NCBI GenBank assembly: GCA_016198545.1
Contig: JACQIJ010000143.1
Location: forward strand, 1 to 11,105
Direction of reading: 5' to 3'
Origin: Pseudomonadota bacterium
GTDB taxonomy: Bacteria > Pseudomonadota > Alphaproteobacteria > Micavibrionales > Micavibrionaceae
DNA: 11,105 nt
The notes under the pieces were generated by a model. That model was not told the DNA's origin. It saw only the letters and a program-made list of their open reading frames with translations, and did not search any database. Numbering within the stretch: the stretch's first letter is position 1; every line of letters starts with the position of its first letter. Of this stretch, positions 1 through 6,324 are shown in pieces. Position numbers and translations under genes: made by a program.

Positions 1-19
1 AGGCAATGATGGGAACCGG

Positions 20-754
20 ATGCCTCGTATTTTAACAATTGTAGTCATAATGTTTTTATCGGCTTCCGCGCATGCGCAAGAACCACCAACCGCATGCGTC
101 GCAGAAGATATGGCCTGCCTGTTCGATATGATCGAAAAGACGGCGAACGACGTGACGGAAGATAACTGGCGTGACGCAACCTACCGCGAAACGGCGAAGC
201 TGCTATCGCATAAAGGACAAACCGACCGCGCCATCGCCCTGCTCGGAAAAATCAAAAGCCCGGACACGAAGGCCCTGACCATCCGCGGTATCGGCATGGC
301 GGCAGCAGATGAAAAACTGCCGCGGGAGGAGTATGCCGCGCTGTTTGCGAAACTGACCGAGGAAGCGAAAAAAATAGATCATCCCCCGTCACACGCCATT
401 GCCCTTACATACATTTCAATGGCGCAAGCCTTCGCAGGCGATAATGACGGAGCGTTAAAAACCGCGGCAACGATGGATAACGCAAGCTTGCGAAACAAAG
501 CCTACGGCGAGGCGGGAGAGATACAGGCGCAGCGCGGGGATATCGCAGCCGTACTTAAAAGCGTCGCCGCCATCGATGATACCGGTTACAAAGACAAGGA
601 ACTCCGTATCATCTCTAAGGTATTCGCCGACGGAAAATATTTCGACCATGCCCTGCGCACGGCTTATGATATCGAAAACCCCTATCAAAAATCCCAGGCG
701 TTCCTGTATGTCCTTCTGAAGCAGATAACGCCGGAGGAAGCGTCGGTCGAATGA
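20..754 (+). CDS. Secreted helical-repeat (TPR/HEAT-like) protein of unknown function, upstream of ftsE
   Basis: I do not recognise a named family. The 244-residue product begins with a signal peptide (hydrophobic core about residues 4-16, AHA-Q cleavage near residue 19/20), so it should be periplasmic. Two cysteines follow (C26, C33) and could form a disulfide. From about residue 54 to 228 there are four degenerate helical repeats of about 36-40 residues with the pattern A-x3-A-x2-G-x4-A-L-x2-A-x2-I-x5-K-x2-A, as in TPR or HEAT-like solenoids; such folds usually bind proteins. The start is preceded by GGGAA at a suitable distance and gives a well-formed signal peptide, but the frame is open to the window edge, so a longer start cannot be excluded. 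Its stop overlaps the ftsE start (ATGA), implying co-translation with ftsEX. A role as an envelope or division accessory protein is inference from position only. Confidence 0.8.
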   Translation: MPRILTIVVIMFLSASAHAQEPPTACVAEDMACLFDMIEKTANDVTEDNWRDATYRETAKLLSHKGQTDRAIALLGKIKSPDTKALTIRGIGMAAADEKLPREEYAALFAKLTEEAKKIDHPPSHAIALTYISMAQAFAGDNDGALKTAATMDNASLRNKAYGEAGEIQAQRGDIAAVLKSVAAIDDTGYKDKELRIISKVFADGKYFDHALRTAYDIENPYQKSQAFLYVLLKQITPEEASVE

Positions 755-1449
755 TCCGTTTTGAACATGCCGGGCTGCGTTACGGCATCGGGCCGGAAAT
801 CCTGAGCGATATAAGCTTCACGCTTGATCCCGGTTCTTTTCACTTTCTGACCGGGCCCAGCGGCGCCGGCAAAACATCCCTGCTGAGCCTGATGTATCTG
901 GGCCGCAAGCCCACGCGCGGTCTCGTCAGCATGTTCGGGCAGAATATAAATGGCATGACGCGCAGCCAGCTTGCGCCCTTGCGACAGCGCATCGGCGTCG
1001 TGTTCCAGGATTTCCGCCTGCTGCAGCATCTCTCCGCATTCGACAACGTCGCCCTGCCGTTGCGCATACAGGGGCGGCCCGAGAAAGAGGTGCGCAACAA
1101 CGTGCAGGAGCTTCTGGAATGGGTGGGGCTCGGCGACCAGCTGCGCGCTTTACCCAGCACAATGTCGGGAGGGCAGCAGCAGCGCGTGGCCATCGCCCGC
1201 GCCGTCATTACGCGCCCGCGCCTCCTCCTGGCCGACGAGCCGACAGGAAACCTCGACGATGAAATCGGATATCGCCTGCTGAATCTTTTTGACCAGCTAA
1301 ACCGCATGGGCACAACCATCGTTATCGCGACGCACAACCAACGCCTGATGGAACGCTTCGGTCACCCGCGCCTTGTTCTGGACAAGGGGAACCTGCAGGT
1401 TCAACCGCAGGTCAACTGGCTGCGCAGGAAAATAGAGGGGATTTTTTAA
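751..1449 (+). CDS. ftsE: Cell-division ABC transporter ATP-binding protein FtsE
   Basis: This is the cytoplasmic ATPase of the FtsEX complex, which uses ATP binding and hydrolysis to signal through FtsX to periplasmic peptidoglycan hydrolase regulators at the division site. At 232 residues it is normal for FtsE. All ABC motifs are intact: Walker A GPSGAGKT (35-42), Q-loop with VFQDFRLL (Q86), signature SGGQQQR (139-145), Walker B LLLADEP (158-164, catalytic E163) and the H-loop histidine H195. The tract VFQDFRLL plus the following ftsX separates it from LolD- or MacB-type ATPases. A GGAGG site lies 13 bases before the start, slightly far, which fits coupling to the preceding gene (4-base ATGA overlap). 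Its stop overlaps the ftsX start by one base. Confidence 0.96.
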   Translation: MIRFEHAGLRYGIGPEILSDISFTLDPGSFHFLTGPSGAGKTSLLSLMYLGRKPTRGLVSMFGQNINGMTRSQLAPLRQRIGVVFQDFRLLQHLSAFDNVALPLRIQGRPEKEVRNNVQELLEWVGLGDQLRALPSTMSGGQQQRVAIARAVITRPRLLLADEPTGNLDDEIGYRLLNLFDQLNRMGTTIVIATHNQRLMERFGHPRLVLDKGNLQVQPQVNWLRRKIEGIF

Positions 1450-2381
1450 TGGCGCGCGTTGAAAAAACCGTAGGAACGTCGCAAGGGAAAAGACTCTATG
1501 ACCTGCCCTTGAACAGGGACGAGGGCACGGGCTTTCTGATATTGCTGATCGCTCTGATGTCGCTTTTAGCCGTTCTGGCAATAGCTGCATCCTTTACGCT
1601 GTCGGCAATGACTGAACGATGGACATCAGGTCTTGAGAATCGCATTACAATAGAAATTCCTGCGGAAGGGACGGACGGCCGTATTCTCGGACGCGATGAA
1701 GTGACAGCGCTTTCCGATCGCGCCTTGCAAATACTCAAGTCCACCCCTTCCGTCCACACAGCCCATATGCTGGATGAAAGCGAACTGACCGCGCTGGTCA
1801 AACCCTGGCTTGGCAGCGGGTTGTCGTTTTCCGGCATCCCCCTCCCCAGCCTGATCGCCGTAACCCTGAGCGACGCCGAAAATACCGATATGCGCGCACT
1901 GGAAGAAAAAATAATTTCCGCCATACCGCAGGCAAGAATCGATACGCATGAAACATGGCTGAACGATCTGCTGCGTTTTACAAAATCCCTGCGGCTTGTT
2001 TCGGCGATACTTCTTGTCGTCATCGGCATAACTACGGCTACCGCCGTGGCGGGTGCAATACGGTCGCGCATGGCCGTACATGCCGAAGAAATCAGCCTCC
2101 TGCATCTGATGGGCGCATCCGACAACTATATTTCAAGACAGTTCCAGCATAACGCTTTCGTACTTGCCTTGCGCGGAAGCGCAACAGGAACGGCCGCGGG
2201 AATCCTCACACTTCTCCTTATCGGCTGGATATCGGGACAAATGGGAGCAAACCTACTTCCGGAATTTCACCTTGGCATTGCGAACATGCTGGCAATCGCG
2301 GCGCTGCCGTTTCTGGCTGCTGCGCTTGCCGCGCTGACGTCGCGCCAAACCGTTCACCGCGCTCTGAAGGACATGCCATGA
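1449..2381 (+). CDS. ftsX: Cell-division protein FtsX (ABC permease-like)
   Basis: FtsX is the membrane half of FtsEX; it carries the ATPase signal across the inner membrane to peptidoglycan hydrolases or their activators. The 310-residue product has the family topology: a short cytoplasmic N-terminus, TM1 about 28-51, a large extracytoplasmic domain about 55-175, TM2 about 181-204, TM3 about 236-262 and TM4 about 277-297. The conserved cytoplasmic loop between TM2 and TM3, LLHLMGASDNYI (217-228), is characteristic. GAGGGG lies 8 bases before the ATG, a good ribosome site. The start overlaps the ftsE stop (TAATG) and the stop overlaps the next start (ATGA). No EnvC- or LytM-type partner is seen nearby, so the periplasmic target in this organism is not evident. 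Confidence 0.94.
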   Translation: MARVEKTVGTSQGKRLYDLPLNRDEGTGFLILLIALMSLLAVLAIAASFTLSAMTERWTSGLENRITIEIPAEGTDGRILGRDEVTALSDRALQILKSTPSVHTAHMLDESELTALVKPWLGSGLSFSGIPLPSLIAVTLSDAENTDMRALEEKIISAIPQARIDTHETWLNDLLRFTKSLRLVSAILLVVIGITTATAVAGAIRSRMAVHAEEISLLHLMGASDNYISRQFQHNAFVLALRGSATGTAAGILTLLLIGWISGQMGANLLPEFHLGIANMLAIAALPFLAAALAALTSRQTVHRALKDMP

Positions 2382-2983
2382 AAAGAAGAGTCGCGGTCTT
2401 GGGAATTATCATGATCGCTCTTACATCCTTTGCGATATGGGGCATCGGCTTTATAACCTTCTGCGATCTGGTTAAAAACACGGACACAGCGCGGCAATTA
2501 ATGAAAACAGACGCCATTGTAATCCTGACAGGGGGATCCGATCGCATCAATGCCGGGCTTGACATGATGAAAACCGGGATGTCGGAGCAGGTTTTCATTT
2601 CCGGCGTGAATGAAAAAGTAACGCTGAAAGAAATTCTTTCCCTATGGCCGGAATATGATGGAAGCGATCTGCGCTGCTGCATCACTTTGGACTATGCCGC
2701 ACAAGATACCAAGGACAACGCCGTTGAAGCGCTGAAATGGGTCCGGGCTCGCCATGTTCAATCTTTCCGGCTCGTGACATCCGATTATCATATCATGCGC
2801 GCGTTGATGGAATTCACACGCCTTATGCCGGAAAAGGGAATCTTTCCGAGCCCCGTAACCTCCACGCCCGCCGAATACGCCGCGAAAGGCGGCTATATGA
2901 AACTGATGATCGGGGAATATCACAAAACCGTGCTGACATGGCTGCGCGTGACATTGGATCCTCCTGGAAAAAGGATTTATTGA
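2378..2983 (+). CDS. Membrane-anchored YdcF/SanA/ElyC family (DUF218) protein
   Basis: This 201-residue protein has one N-terminal membrane anchor (about residues 7-28) followed by a DUF218 domain, the Rossmann-like fold of E. coli YdcF, SanA and ElyC. Visible landmarks are the first strand and glycine loop TDAIVILTGGSDRI (44-57), the FISGV strand (73-77), the D-T-x-x-N-A motif (110-115) and VTSDYHIMRA (133-142), all in family order and spacing. Relatives act in envelope biogenesis or barrier function, but no enzyme reaction is firmly known for this type. AAGGA lies 6 bases before the ATG. It overlaps ftsX by four bases and the following acyltransferase by one. Presence of a YdcF-like gene between ftsX and plsC is, from memory, a common alphaproteobacterial arrangement, supporting an envelope role. 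Confidence 0.88.
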   Translation: MKRRVAVLGIIMIALTSFAIWGIGFITFCDLVKNTDTARQLMKTDAIVILTGGSDRINAGLDMMKTGMSEQVFISGVNEKVTLKEILSLWPEYDGSDLRCCITLDYAAQDTKDNAVEALKWVRARHVQSFRLVTSDYHIMRALMEFTRLMPEKGIFPSPVTSTPAEYAAKGGYMKLMIGEYHKTVLTWLRVTLDPPGKRIY

Positions 2984-3732
2984 TGCATCCGCCGGGCCTT
3001 TTCATCAGATCGGCGCTTTTCAATATCGCATTTTATGGAACGACGGCCCTTGTCTGCATCCTGTGTCTTCCGGGCCTCCTGCTGCCGAAAAGGCAAGCTA
3101 TGTGGATTGTAAAGCTCTTCGTCCATAGCGTATGGTTTTTTGAACGGTTCATCCTCGGCCTTAATTTCGAGATACGCGGACGGGAAAACCTTCCTGCCGC
3201 AGGATCTTTCATCGTCGCAGCAAAGCACCAGTCTCCCTATGAAACGATGAAAATGCACATACTGTTTGACGACCCCGCGATTGTGCTGAAAAAGGAATTG
3301 CTGAAAATTCCATTGTGGGGGTGGTTTCTGGCGAAGTCGGAACCAGTTGCCATTAACAGATCGCGCGCGCACGAATCCTTGGGCCAGATTGGAGAGGAAG
3401 GCCTGCGCGCAAAGGCGCAGGGACGGCCGATTATCATCTTCCCGCAGGGAACGCGGGTCCACACATGGCAAACCGCGCAGGAAAAACCCTATAAGGCCGG
3501 CGTCGCAAAGCTGCGCGATGTGACAGGCTTGCCCGTCATACCTATGGCCCTGAACAGCGGCGTTTTCTGGCCGCGCAGCAGCTGGATTAAAAAGCCGGGC
3601 CGGGTTGTTTTTGAATTCCTTGCGCCCGTGCAGGAGAATCTTGGCATATACGAAGTCGTTAAGGACATTCAGGCGCGGCTGGAGCATCACTCCGATTTAC
3701 TCGTTCAGGAAGCGCAAGAAAAGCAAAAATGA
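2983..3732 (+). CDS. plsC: 1-acyl-sn-glycerol-3-phosphate acyltransferase (PlsC family)
   Basis: PlsC transfers an acyl chain to position 2 of lysophosphatidic acid to make phosphatidic acid at the inner membrane. The 249-residue product has an N-terminal membrane segment (about 11-34) and the four acyltransferase blocks: motif I KHQSPYE (81-87), with catalytic H82 and glutamate E87 where the classic motif has aspartate; motif II GWFLAKSEPVAINR (113-126); motif III FPQGTR (153-158), with Q in place of the common E; and motif IV around VIPMALNSG (185-193). I recall the HX4E form from other proteobacterial PlsC proteins, so the enzyme is probably active. I chose the start at 2983 because AAGGA sits 7 bases upstream, it makes a TGATG overlap with the previous stop, and it starts just before the membrane segment. 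The frame is open further upstream to about 2737, but that would overlap the YdcF-like gene deeply. Confidence 0.92.
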   Translation: MHPPGLFIRSALFNIAFYGTTALVCILCLPGLLLPKRQAMWIVKLFVHSVWFFERFILGLNFEIRGRENLPAAGSFIVAAKHQSPYETMKMHILFDDPAIVLKKELLKIPLWGWFLAKSEPVAINRSRAHESLGQIGEEGLRAKAQGRPIIIFPQGTRVHTWQTAQEKPYKAGVAKLRDVTGLPVIPMALNSGVFWPRSSWIKKPGRVVFEFLAPVQENLGIYEVVKDIQARLEHHSDLLVQEAQEKQK

Positions 3733-4544
3733 GGAAGACGCTCCTTATATTCACCTGTGGCCTCATTCTGGCCGGTTTTGCCGGATATACGGCTTTCTGG
3801 TTTACGACAGCGAGAGCCATCGATAATGAAATTGCGGCGCTATACCTTGAGGCTGATAAAAGAAGCATAATTATCGATGGCGTGCGTCCTTCCGCTTCCG
3901 GCTTTCCTGGAAAACATCGCATCTCCTTTTCCGGCCTCATTCATAACGGGTATATGATCCTTGCTGTTCCCGCGCTTGAAATCAGAGGATTTCCACTGCC
4001 CGACAGCGCCCTCGAAGTCGACTTTCCGCGCGGACTGTCCCTTTCATCGGATGTCTCTCCTCTGGATGGAAAACATATCGACAGCGATATCTGGTCTATT
4101 GATTACCTCTTTATTTCCGGCATTGTCCCCGCCATGATCCCCGCCGCCGCCACAGTCGAATCGCTTCGCGCGTGGCGCGACAGCGGCGCAAAATTTATCA
4201 TTCCATCTTTTGCACTCAGAAAAGAAAGCCTCGAAGCATCAGGCAAAGGCGAATTTTTTCTTGATTCCGATCTGCAACCATCTGGAAACTTGGCCCTTGT
4301 CGCAAGCGGCCACCAGCCTTTCCTGGGGTGGTTGCAGGAAAAAGCCATGCTGGAGCCTAAGCAAGCGCTCATCACATCAACGGTTCTGAACGCGCTGGCA
4401 AAAGACAATGGCGACGGAGAACGGAAAATTGAGGCCGTTCTGACCCTGCAAAATCGTAACGTTCTTTTTGGTCCCCTGCGGATTACTGCCATTCCTGAAA
4501 TAGATTGGCCCTATAAAGAGCGGAAAGCGCTTCATTTCGAATGA
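3729..4544 (+). CDS. DUF2125 domain protein, membrane-anchored or exported
   Basis: The 271-residue product matches the DUF2125 pattern known mainly from Alphaproteobacteria: an N-terminal hydrophobic segment (about residues 5-25, uncleaved anchor or signal) followed by W-F near 24-25, a SGFPG motif (57-61), a second GFPLP turn (87-91), a central LRAW segment (146-149) and a C-terminal LQNRNVLFGPL stretch (240-250) before a proline-bounded end. The rest reads as alternating beta strands, suggesting a periplasmic beta-rich domain. No biochemical function is known to me. Its ATG overlaps the plsC stop (ATGA), and the nearest ribosome-site candidate (AGGAAG) is about 16 bases away, so translation may depend on coupling. 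It is the last gene of the run; its stop is 23 bases from the convergent tadD stop. Confidence 0.82.
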   Translation: MRKTLLIFTCGLILAGFAGYTAFWFTTARAIDNEIAALYLEADKRSIIIDGVRPSASGFPGKHRISFSGLIHNGYMILAVPALEIRGFPLPDSALEVDFPRGLSLSSDVSPLDGKHIDSDIWSIDYLFISGIVPAMIPAAATVESLRAWRDSGAKFIIPSFALRKESLEASGKGEFFLDSDLQPSGNLALVASGHQPFLGWLQEKAMLEPKQALITSTVLNALAKDNGDGERKIEAVLTLQNRNVLFGPLRITAIPEIDWPYKERKALHFE

Positions 4545-4567
4545 TCGGAATTACATTCGATAAAGTT

Positions 4568-5401
4568 TTATTGCGCCGGTTCCGATTCAACGGCTTCAAC
4601 AGGCTTCGCCTCGACCTTAACCTGGACGTCTCCTGCCACCGGCTCAGGGACGGAAATGCCCTTGAATGCCGCATTAACCGGCTTATGCGCCGGAACAGGC
4701 GCGCGTTGGCCGCTCAGACTTCCCGGCTTGGGGGGCTGCTCCTGAAGCGCGGCCACGATGCGCAAATTTCTTTCAATCTCGGTGCGGCCTGGCGATACGG
4801 CGGCAGCCTTCCGCAAGGTATCGACAGCCTCATCAAGAAACCCCTGCGTCGCCAAATTCAGACCCAGGTTGTTCAATACCGGCGCCGGATCGCCCGTCCA
4901 GTATTCCAAAGCCTTGCGGAAAGCCGTTTCGGCTTGCTGGTGGTGTCCCTGCGCGTCAAGCGCAATTCCTAAAACATGATACCCTTGCGCAGACTCGGGC
5001 GCCTCCAGAACGGCGCGGCGGGCATGAGATTCCGCCTCGGCATAGCTGCCGAGAGCCGCTTGCACATTCGCGAATTCCGTGCAAGCTCCCGCATGCGTTT
5101 TTGATTCATCAGTAACGAACGGCGTCAGCACCAGAACGGCGCGATTCAATCTTCCCTCTTCGCGCAGCGCCCGCGCATAATTGGCAGCGCTGTCCACGTT
5201 CGAGCTGTCCCGCTTGTATATTTTCTCCAGAAGCGCCAGAGACTGCCTTGCATTGCCTTGCGCCGATGCATCCGCCGCCGCGCGCGCCAGCGCTGCATCG
5301 ACCTCGCCGACACGCTGCGTATCATGCGTCGTCTGGCAGGCAGCAAGGGGCAGCGCAAGACAAACCGTCCCGATCAGGAAATAAAAGCGAATTTTTTTCA
5401 T
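4568..5401 (-). CDS. tadD: Tad pilus assembly lipoprotein TadD (TPR protein)
   Basis: TadD is an outer-membrane-associated TPR lipoprotein of Tad/Flp pilus machines, thought to help assemble the secretin, much like a pilotin. The 277-residue product has a lipoprotein signal with lipobox LAAC (lipidated C22). Helical TPR units run from about residue 45 to 215; the clearest are around 51-85, 135-168 (YHVLGIALDAQG and following) and 173-206 (LNNLGLNLATQG and following). A proline- and valine-rich tail from about 222 to the end looks disordered. GGATGAGG stands just before the ATG. It lies 30 bases downstream of the pilus N-domain gene on the same strand, so the two are probably cotranscribed. 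Identity as TadD rests on lipobox, TPRs and position behind tadC; sequence alone would only give a TPR lipoprotein. Confidence 0.85.
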   Translation of the reverse strand: MKKIRFYFLIGTVCLALPLAACQTTHDTQRVGEVDAALARAAADASAQGNARQSLALLEKIYKRDSSNVDSAANYARALREEGRLNRAVLVLTPFVTDESKTHAGACTEFANVQAALGSYAEAESHARRAVLEAPESAQGYHVLGIALDAQGHHQQAETAFRKALEYWTGDPAPVLNNLGLNLATQGFLDEAVDTLRKAAAVSPGRTEIERNLRIVAALQEQPPKPGSLSGQRAPVPAHKPVNAAFKGISVPEPVAGDVQVKVEAKPVEAVESEPAQ

Positions 5402-5431
5402 GGCCTCATCCGTATTTCTTGTTTTCCGGTA

Positions 5432-6160
5432 TTATTCCTCGCCGCCATCAGATGATTCTGAGGGCTGGCTCACAGCATCTTTCAATGCCTTCAAAAGATC
5501 GTCCACGGCCTGCTGGCGGGTGGCATTCGCATCCTCATCGGCATCAGCAGATGTACCTTCATCATTGCCCAGCAAACTGCCCAATGAAGTATTTTTTGAT
5601 GCCCCCCCCGGCGGAACCGAGGCGGGAACCGGATTACGCGGCAATTGCGTATTGGCGTCAATGACCGCCACCGGATGGCACATGCCGCCGGGACAGTAAT
5701 ACATGCTGGTATCTTCGCAATTTCCCCCCTGGGCCATCGCGCAGCTGCGGCGGATGCGAACGAACTTTTCATTCGGCCCTGAAACGATAACGTGACGCTG
5801 CATGACAACCTTCCCGGTGTCGTCCAGCGCCGTAAAATGGGTTGCGCCCGGGGTGCGCGGAATTAGCACAAGACGCCGCGTATTGTCCATGATGATATTC
5901 AGGTGCATCGGGTTCCCGACGATCAGGCTTTTCACATCGGCGTCCAGATTGACAATTTCCGACTTCTCCGGCGTCAGGCGCATCATCGGATGCGTATCTT
6001 CCGTCGGTGACAATTCATATTCGGGAGCCCCCTCAGAAACGGAAGCCCGAGGCGGAAACAAACCGTCATCCTGCGCGGCGGCCGAAGGCATGAGGGCGGA
6101 ATGGCCCAGCAAAGCTGCCATGCACACAGACAGAGATAGTCTTTTGATAAATCGCATCAT
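5432..6160 (-). CDS. Secreted stand-alone pilus-assembly N-terminal domain protein (T2SS-T3SS_pil_N type, CpaC-like N-domain)
   Basis: The 242-residue product has a signal peptide (hydrophobic core about residues 8-24, cleavage AAA-Q near 29/30) and then, at about 58-128, the domain seen at the N-terminus of CpaC/RcpA secretins: a MMRLTPEKSEIVNL strand, DVKSLIVGNP, an RRLVLIPRTPGATHFTALD hairpin and a closing VVMQRHVIVS. No secretin barrel follows. Instead there is a four-cysteine segment (C140, C148, C156, C161) that could hold two disulfides, a proline/glycine linker, an acidic tract (about 200-212) and a short C-terminal helix. It probably works in the periplasm with the Tad secretin complex, but this is inferred from domain and position. 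An in-frame TAG lies six bases before the ATGATG start, so translation must begin there or later; no clear Shine-Dalgarno sequence is visible upstream. Confidence 0.8.
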   Translation of the reverse strand: MMRFIKRLSLSVCMAALLGHSALMPSAAAQDDGLFPPRASVSEGAPEYELSPTEDTHPMMRLTPEKSEIVNLDADVKSLIVGNPMHLNIIMDNTRRLVLIPRTPGATHFTALDDTGKVVMQRHVIVSGPNEKFVRIRRSCAMAQGGNCEDTSMYYCPGGMCHPVAVIDANTQLPRNPVPASVPPGGASKNTSLGSLLGNDEGTSADADEDANATRQQAVDDLLKALKDAVSQPSESSDGGEE

Positions 6161-6201
6161 AGGCTGCTATAAAAGGAAAATGGAAAATGCACAACGACCA
6201 T
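6157..6201 (-). other. Possible 14-codon leader frame overlapping the next start codon
   Basis: A short frame reads MVVVHFPFSFYSSL and its TGA overlaps the ATGATG start of the pilus N-domain gene. It begins four bases after the candidate -10 box, so a transcript from that promoter would start almost at its ATG (leaderless). There is no ribosome site for it. Chance is the simplest explanation, but the following gene also lacks a clear ribosome site, so coupling is conceivable. Confidence 0.15.
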
Positions 6202-6205
6202 CTTC

Positions 6206-6234
6206 AGTATAACGCGGCAATGCTTAAAGTTCAC
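6206..6234 (-). promoter_or_regulatory. Candidate sigma-70-type promoter for the pilus N-domain gene and tadD
   Basis: On the minus strand a TATACT box (6206-6211; five of six matches to TATAAT) is preceded, after a 17-base spacer, by GTGAAC (6229-6234; three of six matches to TTGACA). The weak -35 suggests help from an activator. The expected transcript start would fall near 6199-6201, about 40 bases before the gene start. Confidence 0.35.
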
Positions 6235-6240
6235 CTTCTT

Positions 6241-6269
6241 TTTGACAGAGTTAGAATTGAATTTGACTG
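6241..6269. repeat. Paired direct repeat TTTGACAG / TTTGACTG, 21-bp period
   Basis: TTTGACAG (6241-6248) and TTTGACTG (6262-6269) match at seven of eight bases and are exactly 21 bases apart, two turns of the helix. Relative to the candidate promoter they centre near -44 and -65, places where activators commonly bind. No known operator is recognised; chance occurrence in AT-rich DNA is possible. Confidence 0.3.
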
Positions 6270-6324
6270 TATTTTGTCTGTAATCCAATACTTTCCAAAT
6301 ATCAAACAATACGAAAAATAAAAC

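Larger units (their letters stand above)
6161..6324. other. AT-rich intergenic region between tadC and the pilus N-domain gene
   Basis: This is the only sizeable non-coding stretch in the window (164 bases). It is clearly richer in A+T than the flanking genes. It contains a candidate promoter reading leftward and two TTTGAC direct repeats. I see no strong hairpin plus T-run that would serve as an intrinsic terminator for tadC. Confidence 0.7.

Noticed and set aside
1..9. Possible end of an upstream gene (frame AGG CAA TGA)
   Set aside because: Three codons are too few to support a coding call, although overlap with the first gene would fit the style of this operon.
1496..2125. A 209-codon open frame on the - strand opposite ftsX
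   Set aside because: It is rich in S and R with no domain, and lies fully inside a convincing ftsX.
2737..2982. An extended N-terminus for the acyltransferase starting at 2737
   Set aside because: It would overlap the YdcF-like gene by about 247 bases; the ATG at 2983 has a good ribosome site and the same overlap style as the other junctions.
2977..3690. A 237-codon open frame on the - strand opposite plsC
   Set aside because: Fully antisense to a PlsC with all four acyltransferase blocks; no motif of its own.
4537..4560. Inverted repeat TCGAATG / CATTCGA as an intrinsic terminator
   Set aside because: The stem is only seven base pairs, low in G+C, with a 10-base loop and no long T-run on either side; too weak to annotate as a terminator.
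6242..6292. TTGACA on the + strand in the gap as a promoter reading toward tadC's antisense
   Set aside because: No good -10 box lies at 16-18 bases, and the only partial pairing (TTGACT with AATACT) would drive antisense RNA into tadC without supporting evidence.
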